A stretch of 64,000 nt of DNA from Sphingobacterium faecium (GCF_003054045.1 NZ_QBKH01000004.1:248001-312000), one strand, 5' to 3'; counted from the stretch's first letter, positions 53,246 to 63,750 are shown. The notes: generated by a model not told the origin, from the sequence alone. Translations and numbers: made by a program.

Positions 53246-54682
53246 ATGAACAATAATAAACCAACAAAGTATCGCTGGAGCGTCTGTGCCCTCCTATTTT
53301 TTGCCACTACTATCAATTATTTAGATCGACAGGTCCTCTCTTTAACTTGGAAAGATTTCATCAGTCCAGAGTTTCACTGGACAAATAGTGATTACGGGAC
53401 AATCACAGCTCTATTCTCTATTTTTTATGCGGTGAGCATGCTTTTTGCGGGTCGCTTTGTCGATTGGATGGACACCAAAAAAGGATTTCTGTGGGCAATA
53501 GGTATTTGGTCTATCGGTGCTATCCTACATGCTTTTTGTGGTATCGCAACAGCGGGGCAACTGACAGGTAATTGGTTCTTAAATTTTGAGGAGTCCAAAG
53601 AAGTGATAGGGACGATCAATGATGTGGGCTTGGTGATCAGTACAAGTGTCACCTTATTTATTTTTGCTCGTTTTGTATTGGCCATTGGCGAAGCTGGTAA
53701 TTTTCCTGCAGCCATTAAGGCAACCGCAGAATATTTTCCAAAAAAAGACCGTGCATTAGCAACCAGTATTTTCAATGCCGGTGCCACCATAGGAGCATTA
53801 GTAGCTCCAATCACTATTCCTACAATTGCGAAATACTACGGTTGGGAAATGTCGTTTATTATTATCGGTGCTCTAGGCTTTGTCTGGATGGGATTTTGGA
53901 TATTTATGTACAAAAAACCTGAAGAACATCCTCAGGTTAATGAAAGTGAATTGATCTATATCCTTCAAGATTCGGCACATCATACAGAAGAGCAAAAGTT
54001 AAATGAAAAAACAAAAGTCTCTTTCATAGATTGTTTTAAGCATAAACAAACGTGGGCATTTGCCTTTGGAAAATTTATGACTGATGGTGTTTGGTGGTTT
54101 TTCCTATTCTGGATGCCCGCTTATCTCAGTGCTGTATATGATATCAAATCTTCCGATACTCAAGGACAGTTGGCCATTTTTGTCCTATATATGATTACCT
54201 TATTCTCCATTTACGGTGGATATCTACCCACTCTTTTTGTTGAAAAGAAAGGTATGAATCCCTACGAAGGCAGAATGCGAGCTATGCTGATCTTTGCATT
54301 TATTCCTTTAATTGTTTTATTTGCTCAACCCCTAGGCTACGTATCTTATTGGATTCCTGTTATTTTTATCGGTATTGCTGGTGCAGCCCATCAATCTTGG
54401 TCTGCCAATATCTTCTCGACCGTGGGCGATATGTTTCCAAAGAAAGCAATTGCAACAGTGACGGGCATCGGTGGTCTAGCAGGTGGACTTGGTGCATTTA
54501 TTATCAACAAAATATCCGGTGTTCTATTTGATTATGCCAAAGAAACTCAAATGAAATTTATGGGATTCAATGGCGAGGCAGCAGGGTATTTTATCATTTT
54601 TTCATTTTGTGCTGTTGCTTATTTAATTGCATGGGTAGTGATGAAAGCTTTGGTTCCTAAAATGAAAATCGTAGATTTATAA
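53246..54682 (+). CDS. MFS transporter, hexuronate (ExuT-like) type
   Basis: The 478-residue membrane protein has about 12 hydrophobic segments and the anion:cation symporter family signature near the start (FFATTINYLDRQVLSL), RFVDWMDTKKGF in the loop after helix 2, and RFVLAIGEAGNFPAAIKATAEYFPKKDRALATS. An extra loop of about 40 residues follows helix 3. Position beside uxa genes points to galacturonate or glucuronate uptake across the inner membrane. Confidence 0.9.
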   Translation: MNNNKPTKYRWSVCALLFFATTINYLDRQVLSLTWKDFISPEFHWTNSDYGTITALFSIFYAVSMLFAGRFVDWMDTKKGFLWAIGIWSIGAILHAFCGIATAGQLTGNWFLNFEESKEVIGTINDVGLVISTSVTLFIFARFVLAIGEAGNFPAAIKATAEYFPKKDRALATSIFNAGATIGALVAPITIPTIAKYYGWEMSFIIIGALGFVWMGFWIFMYKKPEEHPQVNESELIYILQDSAHHTEEQKLNEKTKVSFIDCFKHKQTWAFAFGKFMTDGVWWFFLFWMPAYLSAVYDIKSSDTQGQLAIFVLYMITLFSIYGGYLPTLFVEKKGMNPYEGRMRAMLIFAFIPLIVLFAQPLGYVSYWIPVIFIGIAGAAHQSWSANIFSTVGDMFPKKAIATVTGIGGLAGGLGAFIINKISGVLFDYAKETQMKFMGFNGEAAGYFIIFSFCAVAYLIAWVVMKALVPKMKIVDL

Positions 54683-54730
54683 TTATAATATATTTCAACA
54701 ACCTAATCCATAATTAAACTAAACTCTAAA

Positions 54731-56350
54731 ATGAACTTAGAATTAGAAAGTATTTTCTATGAGGAGAGTAACATCCCTCCCGAATTTACGCTCGAACAAC
54801 AAGTCGATCAACGCGAGTTCCTTTCTGATGGGAAGATGATTCCTTGGGAAGGACAAATCAATGAAGTTTTTTCACCCATATGTGTCAAGACCAAGGACGG
54901 TCTTCAACGAAAGCGTATCGGCAGTTTCCCGGTATGTACCGAGAAAGAATCCATGGCGGCATTAGATGCTGCTGTCCATGCTTTTGATAATGGCCGCGGA
55001 GAATGGCCTACAATGAGTGTGGCTGATCGCATTATCTGTGTTGAGAATTTCACAAAAAAAATGATCGAGAAAAAAGACATTGTTGTCAAATTGATCATGT
55101 GGGAAATCGGAAAATCATATACGGATTCCATTAAGGAATTTGATCGTACCGTAGAATATATCTATGCCACGATAGATGCTTTAAAAGATATTGACAGACA
55201 GTCTTCACGATTTGAAATCGAACAAGGTATTATTGCTCAGATCAGACGCTCACCGCTCGGTGTAGTACTTTGTATGGGGCCCTTTAACTATCCTTTGAAC
55301 GAGACCTTTACCACGCTTATACCGGCATTGATCATGGGGAATACCCTATTATTTAAACCACCTAAGCATGGTACATTATTACACTACCCTTTGTTAGAAG
55401 CATTCAGAACTAGTTTTCCAAAAGGCGTGGTCAATACGATCTATGGTAGAGGGAATAATATAGTGCCGAGCTTGATGCAGTCTGGAAAAATTAACGTGTT
55501 AACATTAATTGGTTCTAGCAAAGTCGCAGATGAATTAAAAAAACTGCATCCTAAAGTAAATCGCCTTCGCGCCATTTTAGGTTTAGATGCCAAGAATGCT
55601 GCGATTATCACAAAAGATGCTGATCTTAACTTAGCTGTATCGGAGACGGTATTGGGATCACTTTCTTTCAATGGTCAACGCTGTACAGCCATAAAAATAG
55701 TATATGTGCACCGTAGTATTGCACAAGAATTCTTGAAACGCTTAACAGCAGAAGTGGAGAAATTGAAGTTTGGTATGCCTTGGGAAAAAGGAGTTTCGCT
55801 AACACCATTACCTGAATTAAACAAACCAGCATACTTAACGGAATGTATCGAAGATGCAATTGCACATGGAGCAAAGGTCATTAATCCAAATGGTGGACAA
55901 GTTGCAGAGTCATTTGTATATCCTGCGATCATGTATCCGGTAAATGCCAATATGAAGCTTTATAGAGAAGAGCAGTTTGGTCCAGTGATTCCTGTTGTAC
56001 CATTTGATGACTTAGAAGAACCGATTGAATATTTAATTGAATCTTCCCATGGTCAGCAAGTCAGTATTTTCAGTAATAATGCTGCGGTGATCTCTTCCTT
56101 AATCGATCCATTGGTCAACCAGGTAAGTCGTGTAAATATCAATTGTCAATGCCAAAGAGGTCCTGATAATTTTCCATTTACAGGTCGTAAGGACAGTGCC
56201 GAAGGTACTTTATCGGTCGTGGATGCATTACGTGCATTCTCCATCCGCTCCCTTGTAGCAGCCAAATTTACGGACGACAACAAAAAGATGCTTAATGAAA
56301 TTGTAAGCTCCAACAGTTCCAATTTCTTAAGTACCAAATACATTTTCTAA
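54731..56350 (+). CDS. gapN: GapN-type NADP-dependent aldehyde dehydrogenase
   Basis: The 539-residue ALDH-family protein resembles the group annotated as non-phosphorylating glyceraldehyde-3-phosphate dehydrogenase. Seen are GPFNYPLN (with Asn186), FKPPKHG (cofactor Lys), LIGSSKVADEL, and the catalytic Cys318 in SFNGQRCTAIK. The usual general-base motif E-L-G-G reads GLDAK at 284-288, so the Glu is missing. It is co-operonic with the transporter and could oxidise glyceraldehyde 3-phosphate from KDPG cleavage to give NADPH. A different semialdehyde substrate is possible. Confidence 0.8.
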   Translation: MNLELESIFYEESNIPPEFTLEQQVDQREFLSDGKMIPWEGQINEVFSPICVKTKDGLQRKRIGSFPVCTEKESMAALDAAVHAFDNGRGEWPTMSVADRIICVENFTKKMIEKKDIVVKLIMWEIGKSYTDSIKEFDRTVEYIYATIDALKDIDRQSSRFEIEQGIIAQIRRSPLGVVLCMGPFNYPLNETFTTLIPALIMGNTLLFKPPKHGTLLHYPLLEAFRTSFPKGVVNTIYGRGNNIVPSLMQSGKINVLTLIGSSKVADELKKLHPKVNRLRAILGLDAKNAAIITKDADLNLAVSETVLGSLSFNGQRCTAIKIVYVHRSIAQEFLKRLTAEVEKLKFGMPWEKGVSLTPLPELNKPAYLTECIEDAIAHGAKVINPNGGQVAESFVYPAIMYPVNANMKLYREEQFGPVIPVVPFDDLEEPIEYLIESSHGQQVSIFSNNAAVISSLIDPLVNQVSRVNINCQCQRGPDNFPFTGRKDSAEGTLSVVDALRAFSIRSLVAAKFTDDNKKMLNEIVSSNSSNFLSTKYIF

Positions 56351-56352
56351 AT

Positions 56353-56377
56353 AAAAAAGGGGCTATGCCCCTTTTTT
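56353..56377. terminator. Bidirectional terminator between gapN and the CE12 gene
   Basis: An 11-bp perfect stem (56353-56363 with 56367-56377) with a 3-nt loop. Its right arm includes part of the CE12 stop codon. Confidence 0.88.
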
Positions 56378-57119
56378 ATTTCATCTTTTGCGCTAATGTT
56401 AGCGATTGCTCTTTGATCCCTTCTACGACCAATTGGGCAATTACAAGCGCTCCGCGCTCATTCAAGTGCGTATCATCAATGTTTCCGTTAGGATAATTGG
56501 GATGATGGTGAGGCACATGTAAAAACAAGTTTTTAGAAGACTCTTCTCCATACTCCATCAATAATTTACGCGTCTTTTTTTCCATATCAATCATAGGAAC
56601 TCCTAATGTACGCGCAACACTCCTTACTCTATCTGGATATTGACCATGCGTATCGACTAATTGATCATCCTCAAATTGCCTTCTGACTATAGATGTCAAT
56701 AAAATGGGATTCGCTTTCTTTGCCCTTACCTCCTTCACATATTGAATAAGATTCTGTTCATATTCCTGCAAGCTTGTACCCACTGTGGGCCGGTCCACTT
56801 TTTGATCATTATGACCAAATTGGATCAAAACATAATCTCCTGCTCGCAAATCATTCAGGACCTGCGGCCAGCTCGTATGTCCTAATGAATCATTGGGCTT
56901 ACGGAATGATTTTGTGCTCCTACCATTAATGGCTAAATTAATGACTTCCACATCTGCATTAAAAAACTGTTTAAAAGGTGTTCCCCATCCCGTTTCAGGA
57001 AAGACATTTGCTTTTTTATCCGCAGCGGTAGAATCACCTATGATATACACCCTCGTTTTGTCGAGAGAAAAAGAAGATGCGAGCGCTGTTAAAATCAATA
57101 ACAAAAATATCTTGTTCAT
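56376..57119 (-). CDS. Rhamnogalacturonan acetylesterase (CE12, SGNH hydrolase)
   Basis: The 247-residue protein has a signal peptide (NKIFLLLILTALASSFS) and the four SGNH blocks: IIGDSTAADK (Ser), INGRSTKSF, IQFGHNDQK and the C-terminal DDTHLNERGA (Asp/His). The spacing suits CE12 rhamnogalacturonan acetylesterases such as RhgT. It removes acetyl groups from the pectin backbone. It is the last gene of the susC-led operon. Confidence 0.92.
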   Translation of the reverse strand: MNKIFLLLILTALASSFSLDKTRVYIIGDSTAADKKANVFPETGWGTPFKQFFNADVEVINLAINGRSTKSFRKPNDSLGHTSWPQVLNDLRAGDYVLIQFGHNDQKVDRPTVGTSLQEYEQNLIQYVKEVRAKKANPILLTSIVRRQFEDDQLVDTHGQYPDRVRSVARTLGVPMIDMEKKTRKLLMEYGEESSKNLFLHVPHHHPNYPNGNIDDTHLNERGALVIAQLVVEGIKEQSLTLAQKMK

Positions 57120-57194
57120 ATCATATTTTATGATGGTGACTAAAAATAGCCTGCCTATTTATACTAGACAGGCTATAAACCAACCAAAACTCAA

Positions 57195-58748
57195 CTATTT
57201 AATCCACCTCATATCTCCAATACCATTCTCTTTTAGTGTGCTATTCGAAATCGTAAAGTCTCCATTTGAAACATCCTTAAATTCGGGGTTTAGGTTAGTC
57301 CCCGAATTATCAACCTTCACGTTACTAGATGCAGTCGATGTAAAGTTCGCCGCATTATGGTAATTGTTATTAGCTACTGTTTTTAAATTGGTAACAGATT
57401 GGTTGGTCAATATCCCCTCTGTACCAGCGATCATGTTTTTTGTAAAAGTGATTTCATTTTTGGTTGCTCGCACATAGAATAACCTTTTCGTATTTAAATT
57501 AACCACATTATAAAATGTATTGTTTGAAACTTTCAGGATAACATTTTCACTTGGAAAATTGGTAGAGCCATCCGCATCCATACGAAAGAAATCTCTTGCA
57601 GCAACACAGTTGTAAACGGTATTGTTAACGAATGTCAAACCTTTGACCAAGCCTTTTCTAATATCAATAAAATCACCGCCAGCTCCTTCGATATTGTGAT
57701 AAATGCCATTCTCAAACAGTACCCCATTAATCAGTGATTTTTCAGCAACATTAAGTAAGCTATTTTTATAATTTCGAATCACAACATCTTGTACATGAAG
57801 ATCTCCATATGTTCCATGGTCAAACTGTTTATAAATAAATGTAGAAGCCACTTCTTTTTTACCATCCAGAACCAGATCTTTTATGGAAAGTGCTGCCCCA
57901 TCGCTAAGCATAAATCCTGCATTAATCAAAACGGGCTTATTGACCGATTCAATTCCTTTGATACTGATCACTTTACTAATGAGTAAATCTGTACTTAACA
58001 GATATTCTCCAGATTTTAAGGCAAATGTTTCACCACCCACGGCATTCTTAATTGCTGATTCCAATTCAGCGGCTGTCGTGATTAAAATCGCACCGCCCAA
58101 ATCAATTGCCGTAGTAAAGCTTACTGTCCCACGTACTTTTGATTCATTCATCAGGGTGGCAACATAATTGGTTTCACCAATTAGACCACTTACTGTTGCC
58201 TGGCCTTTGGCGATTTCGTCAGCTGTCACTTGATGAATGATATTCCCTGGTGAAAGTACTATTGTTGTAGCCTTCTCGCCTGCAGTCCATTCCAAAACGG
58301 CAGCATTTGATTCGATTTTGGATAAGTCTATCGTCTTAAAGATTTGTTCTGTACTCGTTTTAAACGTAGCTGAACTCCACTTTGAATCCTTGATATCTGC
58401 TCCTACTGCCTTCACCCGTACAGCATAATCGGTATCCCCAGAAAGTCCTGTAATGGTATAGGGTACTTGATCAAAAAGGATATCAGAAACCACACGCTCT
58501 GGCTCTCCAGAAAAACTTTCATCTTTGGAAGCATATACTTCTACGGTATAGGAGGTTGCTTTTGATACCGCTTTCCAAGTCAATCTCACTCCTGTTTGGT
58601 TGACAACACGTGTTTCTAATGATGTTGGAGAAAATACACGTTCTACCTCTAAAGTCGTTATTTCTTCAAACCGGTCATCCTTACAACCACTCACTCCCAA
58701 TGAAATAATAAGGATACAAGGATATATGAAGTTGTTAAACTTGATCAT
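57195..58748 (-). CDS. FN3/DUF4957-like surface lipoprotein of the Sus operon
   Basis: The 517-residue lipoprotein has the lipobox L-G-V-S-G-C. Two fibronectin type III-like modules follow (about 45-130 and 135-215), with TGVRLTWKAVSKATSYTVEVYAS as the clearest strand pair. The remaining 300 residues form a right-handed beta-helix as in DUF4957/DUF5123 (AALSIKDLVLDGKKE, NNTFYNVV). No pectate lyase catalytic set is visible. Position after susD suggests a surface glycan-binding protein for pectic chains, though hidden lyase activity cannot be excluded. Confidence 0.82.
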   Translation of the reverse strand: MIKFNNFIYPCILIISLGVSGCKDDRFEEITTLEVERVFSPTSLETRVVNQTGVRLTWKAVSKATSYTVEVYASKDESFSGEPERVVSDILFDQVPYTITGLSGDTDYAVRVKAVGADIKDSKWSSATFKTSTEQIFKTIDLSKIESNAAVLEWTAGEKATTIVLSPGNIIHQVTADEIAKGQATVSGLIGETNYVATLMNESKVRGTVSFTTAIDLGGAILITTAAELESAIKNAVGGETFALKSGEYLLSTDLLISKVISIKGIESVNKPVLINAGFMLSDGAALSIKDLVLDGKKEVASTFIYKQFDHGTYGDLHVQDVVIRNYKNSLLNVAEKSLINGVLFENGIYHNIEGAGGDFIDIRKGLVKGLTFVNNTVYNCVAARDFFRMDADGSTNFPSENVILKVSNNTFYNVVNLNTKRLFYVRATKNEITFTKNMIAGTEGILTNQSVTNLKTVANNNYHNAANFTSTASSNVKVDNSGTNLNPEFKDVSNGDFTISNSTLKENGIGDMRWIK

Positions 58749-58772
58749 AATTTATTGTTTTCATTTAAATAA

Positions 58773-60551
58773 TTATTGAAAATTAAACCCATTATTATTC
58801 AGCTTGCCATTACTTCCGTCCAAAAACACTTGCCAAATAGGCCAAAACTGCTGTTGATTAGGATCTCTTAAAAACAAGCCATCCCAATATTTGACCGCAT
58901 CAGATGCGGCATTCAATGTCCAAGCTTTACTGGATTCATATGTGCTTCCGATTTCATCCGTATCACCTTTCTTCAGTCCATAGATTTCTACCGTCTCTTG
59001 ATCTGCTGCAGTTCTAAAGTAAATTTTGGACAATAAGCCTTCATATTTTCCTGTTCGCGCTTCCAGCTGCTGTAATTTAATTTTGGATGCATTCAGCTTC
59101 TCACTCAATAAATTCCATCGAATGAGATCCGATTTACGTAACATTTCACCAACAAACTCCAATGCTCGTTCGTCGACTATAGCATTAAAAAATAAGGTTT
59201 TGCTTTGTGTAATTTGGTTCATGTATTGATCCACTTTTGCGGTGTTATTGGCAAAAGCACGAGCCCTTACTTGTTTAAAATAAGGAGCTGCTGCTTGTGG
59301 ACCATCCAATTCATTAATCGCCTCAGCCGCCATTAATAAAACATCGGCATAACGCATATACATCCAGTTCAAACCGTCATCATTGGTCGAAGTAACCACG
59401 CGACTCATCCATTCATAGCGATATTTACCAAAGTACCATTTGTTTAGACTGGTCGGTACTTGCTTGCCTCCAGTCCATTCATACGGAACACAAGAAACAT
59501 CTCTGCGCAAATCACCCTCCTCATAATCATAATACATCGTTGGATTAGGTCCATTAGTACCACCTTTGTTTTGTCCGGTGTACTTATCCACTGTCGTATG
59601 CTTGACTCCCAGATCAAAGATCACACGACCTCTACCTTCACTAAATGGAATCTCCCACATGGACTCCAGCCCGGCAGCTCCAGACTCACGACATAAGGTT
59701 TTGAATACCTCTTCAAAACCCAGCAAACGTTGTGTACCACTATTGATAATATCTAGACACTCTTGTTTAGCAATTGCATAGGTTTTCGCTACAGCTAAAT
59801 CTGGATCATTGCTTCTTCTAATTGTTCCATCAGAACGTTGAGAAAATCCGCCAGCTGCCAAAGCTAGACGAGCACGAAGCCCTTTTGCAAAAGCTTTATT
59901 TACGCGTTCCACAGAAGAAGTCGTAGAGGTTGCATTTGCCCAAGGCAATAACTCAGCTGCCTCCTCCAAATCTTGTAACAACTGTTTATAAATCACATCG
60001 CGATCACTTTTCTCGATATAGGTGGTTTCACTTGTTAAAGGTTCGAAGCGAGCAGGGACATCTCCCCATCCTTTTAATAAATCGTTGTAAAGAACTGCTC
60101 TCAAAGTCAATACCTCTCCTAAGATTTGCGCCAATTCAGGATTATTGGCTACATTTCCATACGTACGTAGACCACGAATCGCCATATTTGCACGCTCTAT
60201 CCCTTCATAAAATTTTGCCCAAGCGTTATTATCCGTGTTCATCTGCCCATTATTCACATTGGTATTATAATTGGATAGTCGCGATTTATCATCAGCAATT
60301 GTTCTTAACGCATTGTTTACTTCTGTATCTGTATTGACACCATAGAACACCAGATACCGACCCCTGTAGGAGTTTGTCTCACCAAAAGACTGTATAATCC
60401 CAGCTATAGCACCAGAGGCTAAACTTGGAGTAGAAAAAATAATCGATTCATCTAATGAAGATTTGGTAGGGGCATCCAACACCTTACTGCACGAAGCGGA
60501 TAAACTAGCAGCCACAAGTAAGATTGAAATTTTACTATATATTCTTTTCAT
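58773..60551 (-). CDS. SusD/RagB family glycan-binding lipoprotein
   Basis: The 592-residue lipoprotein (lipobox S-A-S-C) has the SusD TPR-like helices: FYEGIERANMAIRGL, LGEVLTLRAVLYNDLLKGWGDVPA, NKAFAKGLRARLALAAGGFSQ, YMRYADVLLMAAEAINEL, and a C-terminal WPIWQVFLDGSNGKLNNNGF. It caps the SusC channel and captures oligosaccharides. It starts four bases after susC. Confidence 0.95.
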   Translation of the reverse strand: MKRIYSKISILLVAASLSASCSKVLDAPTKSSLDESIIFSTPSLASGAIAGIIQSFGETNSYRGRYLVFYGVNTDTEVNNALRTIADDKSRLSNYNTNVNNGQMNTDNNAWAKFYEGIERANMAIRGLRTYGNVANNPELAQILGEVLTLRAVLYNDLLKGWGDVPARFEPLTSETTYIEKSDRDVIYKQLLQDLEEAAELLPWANATSTTSSVERVNKAFAKGLRARLALAAGGFSQRSDGTIRRSNDPDLAVAKTYAIAKQECLDIINSGTQRLLGFEEVFKTLCRESGAAGLESMWEIPFSEGRGRVIFDLGVKHTTVDKYTGQNKGGTNGPNPTMYYDYEEGDLRRDVSCVPYEWTGGKQVPTSLNKWYFGKYRYEWMSRVVTSTNDDGLNWMYMRYADVLLMAAEAINELDGPQAAAPYFKQVRARAFANNTAKVDQYMNQITQSKTLFFNAIVDERALEFVGEMLRKSDLIRWNLLSEKLNASKIKLQQLEARTGKYEGLLSKIYFRTAADQETVEIYGLKKGDTDEIGSTYESSKAWTLNAASDAVKYWDGLFLRDPNQQQFWPIWQVFLDGSNGKLNNNGFNFQ

Positions 60552-60555
60552 CTTC

Positions 60556-63500
60556 TTAAAAATTTAAATTAATACCAGCAACAAATAGTCGACTCTTAGG
60601 GTAAGCTGAATAATCAACTCCAGGCGTAAGATTCGTTTTTCTACGCGTAGACACTTCTGGATCAAAACCACTATAATTGGTCCACGTAAATAAATTATAT
60701 CCCGTTACATAGAGACGTAGATTTTTGACGCTCACTTTTTTCAACCACTGATTAGGCAATGTATATCCTACTGATAGCGTACTAAAGCGCAAGAAGGAAC
60801 CATCTTCAACTGCCCAATCACTGAATACAAAGCTTTTCATATGTGGAGACCACATTGTAGTATTGCGGTTCATCTCTTCCAATTGATTTGGATCGTTTGA
60901 TAGGGTTCCATCTGGCAATAAATTGGTCCAACGCTGTCCCTCAGCCATGGTCGAGATCATATTACGCGACGAATATTTACTTGTTGAGGTGTATTCGATC
61001 TTATTGGCATTGTAAATATCATTGCCGTAACTCCAGTTGAATAAGGCTGAGATATCAAAGTTATAGATTCGACTATAGATCGAAAAACCTCCTGTATGAC
61101 TCGGATTGGCATCTCCTATAATCGTTCGATCTGTCGCATCAACAGTATTTCCTTCTCCTGCAATATTTTTCAATTTCATCATACCTGGTCTCAGTGCTCC
61201 TACCACCGCCGTTGCATCTGCAACACCATCTTTTAATATCCATTTCTTTGTGGTTGCATCGTATCCAGAAAAATCTGAAACTTCGTAGCGACCATCATTT
61301 AAGTAACCGTACATCTTACCCACCGATAGTCCTTGCTGAACAATATACTCGGGACCGATCTCACTGGATGCCCATTGACTTTCCGCATAGAAACTCTCCA
61401 TCAGACCTAAAGAATTAACTTTGTTTCTATTGAAACTGATATTTGCAGAGAGATTTAAATCTATATTCTTTTTCTGTATGGCTTTCCATGCCACAGAAAA
61501 TTCCAGTCCTTTATTTTGGGTTTCTCCCATATTGCGATATTGCCCATCATAGCCTGTACCTGGAATTGGAAAGAGGATCAGTAAATCTTTCGTATGATTT
61601 AAATAGGCATCTATTGTACCGGTGACCGCTCCACCAAATAAGGAGTAGTCTAGCCCCAGATTGCGCGTTACTGTGGTTTCCCATTTTAAGTCCGAATTAG
61701 CCATGATCTTTGATGCAGCCCAATAGCTTTCAAAACCATTGACCCAAGTGGTCGGCTTTACATCAAATGTTTGTGTCATCTGACCAGAAGGAATATTATT
61801 GTTTCCTGCAGTACCGTAACTAGCTCTTAGCTTCAAATCGTCTAGCCAACGCTTGGAATTATCCATAAAGGGCTCTGCAGAAATGCGCCAAGCTCCAGAG
61901 GCTGACGGAAAATAACCCCATCTGTTGTTTTTAGAAAATTTGGATGAACCATCCGCTCTAAATGTTGCACTTAACAAATATTTACCCTTAAAATCATAAT
62001 TTGATCGACCGAAAAATGACAGGAGCTTATCATCAGGGAATAGGTAGTTTTCAATGGCATTTGCATCACCTTGTGCGGATAATTTTCGAGCATCGTCAAA
62101 ACCGAATGTCTTGGGGAAACCATGTACCGTTGTCGTATGTGACTCCGATATACTTTTGATATATTCCTGTCCTATTAAAAGATTTAAATTATGATGGGTA
62201 CCCATCATATCTTTAAAATCATAGGTCAATGTATTGGTATTTCGAAGCGATTGTTTATTTAATTTAGTAAAAGCGATCGCGGGCAAACCTTGATTTTCCG
62301 CAGCGGGAATATTGGCGACATAATAAGTTGTTTTTCCATAGAAGCGATCGTCGGCATTACGAAAATCATCATAACCAATTTCTGATTTTATTCTCAAGTT
62401 ATCAACCAATTCCCAAGCAACACTTCCATTGAGGTTATAGGTCCTCCTCTTTTGTAATTGATCATTATCGGAAAGGGCTTCCAATGGGTTATATAGGTTA
62501 AATTCATCATCAGTCTCATCCGTATTGGTTAGCCCCTGAATGGCAAAAGGAGGATAGAGCATCGCATATTTCAAGCGTGAATCTGCTGAAGATATTTCTT
62601 TCTGTTCATTAGTCCCTCCACCTTCAATCTTGGTATCTGAAAAGCGCATGCCCAAATCAACAGTAACCCTTTTATGCGGTTTATGGTTTAATTTAAAATT
62701 TAAATTTTGGCGCTGATAACCGGACATCTCCATGATGGCTTTATCCTTGATAAAAGTATGACTCAGTGTATATTTGGTATTATCACTGCCACCACTTAGA
62801 CTCACATTTTGATTGAAGATATTTCCTGTTCTTCCAAATACCAGATCCTGCCAATCATTTGCTTTGACTTGATCATATAGATCAATATCTTGGTAATTGC
62901 CAAAGTACTTGGTATACCCCCCTAGGTCGTTATTCAGTAATGCATTTTCATATTGCCATTTGACATAATCTGCAGGAGTAAGTACATCCAGTGTATTGGC
63001 TATATTTCTAAAACCACCGTAAGCGGCATAGCTAATGGCTGTTTTACCGGACTTGGCTCCTTTGGTGGTGACGAGGATCACCCCATTCGCTCCTCTGGAA
63101 CCATAGATTGCTGCGGAAGAAGCATCTTTTAAAACATCGATTGTTTCAATATCTGAAGGAGCAATATCAGCAATAGAAGCAACCGGAAATCCATCGACAA
63201 TGTAAAGCGGAGCATTGTCTCCTGTTATGGATCCTCCCCCACGAATCCGCACCTTCATCTCCGCATCTGGAGAGCCTTCTGTAGAAGATATCTGGATCCC
63301 AGCCATCCTTCCAGCAATGGCTTCTAATGCGGAGGCAACAGGAGCTTTTTGAATTACATCAGCGGATATTGACGATATAGCACCCGTCAAGTCTTTCCTT
63401 TTAACAGAACCATATCCAATATTCACGGACACTTCTTCTAATGCATTGGATAGGCTCTCCATATCCAAATTGATGATGGAGCTACCTGTAGGGACAACGA

Positions 63501-63750
63501 CCGTAATGCTCTTGTATCCTACATAGGTTAACACAAGCTCTGTATCCTTGGTGGGAACTGACAGGATGAATTTTCCAGATTTATCTGTAATGGCTCCATT
63601 CACTGACCCTTTTACACTAACGCTAACGCCAATCAAAGGACTTGCATCTTGGGCATCTTTAACTACACCGGATACTTGTCTACTTTGTGCAAATGCATCA
63701 TTTGCAAAAAAGGCTGTACACAAAAGGGTAGAAAACAACACTCTACTCAT
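60556..63750 (-). CDS. SusC/RagA family TonB-dependent transporter
   Basis: The 1064-residue outer-membrane receptor starts with a signal peptide (RVLFSTLLCTAFFANDAFAQ), then a carboxypeptidase-regulatory-like domain (about 23-100, GVSVSVKGSVNGAITDKSG), the plug (about 110-235, with the SusC signature YIVDGFPV and DASSAAIYGSRGANGVILVTTKG), and a 22-strand barrel ending FVAGINLNF. It imports pectic oligosaccharides with TonB-ExbBD energy. The neighbouring enzymes define the likely substrate. Confidence 0.96.
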   Translation of the reverse strand: MSRVLFSTLLCTAFFANDAFAQSRQVSGVVKDAQDASPLIGVSVSVKGSVNGAITDKSGKFILSVPTKDTELVLTYVGYKSITVVVPTGSSIINLDMESLSNALEEVSVNIGYGSVKRKDLTGAISSISADVIQKAPVASALEAIAGRMAGIQISSTEGSPDAEMKVRIRGGGSITGDNAPLYIVDGFPVASIADIAPSDIETIDVLKDASSAAIYGSRGANGVILVTTKGAKSGKTAISYAAYGGFRNIANTLDVLTPADYVKWQYENALLNNDLGGYTKYFGNYQDIDLYDQVKANDWQDLVFGRTGNIFNQNVSLSGGSDNTKYTLSHTFIKDKAIMEMSGYQRQNLNFKLNHKPHKRVTVDLGMRFSDTKIEGGGTNEQKEISSADSRLKYAMLYPPFAIQGLTNTDETDDEFNLYNPLEALSDNDQLQKRRTYNLNGSVAWELVDNLRIKSEIGYDDFRNADDRFYGKTTYYVANIPAAENQGLPAIAFTKLNKQSLRNTNTLTYDFKDMMGTHHNLNLLIGQEYIKSISESHTTTVHGFPKTFGFDDARKLSAQGDANAIENYLFPDDKLLSFFGRSNYDFKGKYLLSATFRADGSSKFSKNNRWGYFPSASGAWRISAEPFMDNSKRWLDDLKLRASYGTAGNNNIPSGQMTQTFDVKPTTWVNGFESYWAASKIMANSDLKWETTVTRNLGLDYSLFGGAVTGTIDAYLNHTKDLLILFPIPGTGYDGQYRNMGETQNKGLEFSVAWKAIQKKNIDLNLSANISFNRNKVNSLGLMESFYAESQWASSEIGPEYIVQQGLSVGKMYGYLNDGRYEVSDFSGYDATTKKWILKDGVADATAVVGALRPGMMKLKNIAGEGNTVDATDRTIIGDANPSHTGGFSIYSRIYNFDISALFNWSYGNDIYNANKIEYTSTSKYSSRNMISTMAEGQRWTNLLPDGTLSNDPNQLEEMNRNTTMWSPHMKSFVFSDWAVEDGSFLRFSTLSVGYTLPNQWLKKVSVKNLRLYVTGYNLFTWTNYSGFDPEVSTRRKTNLTPGVDYSAYPKSRLFVAGINLNF

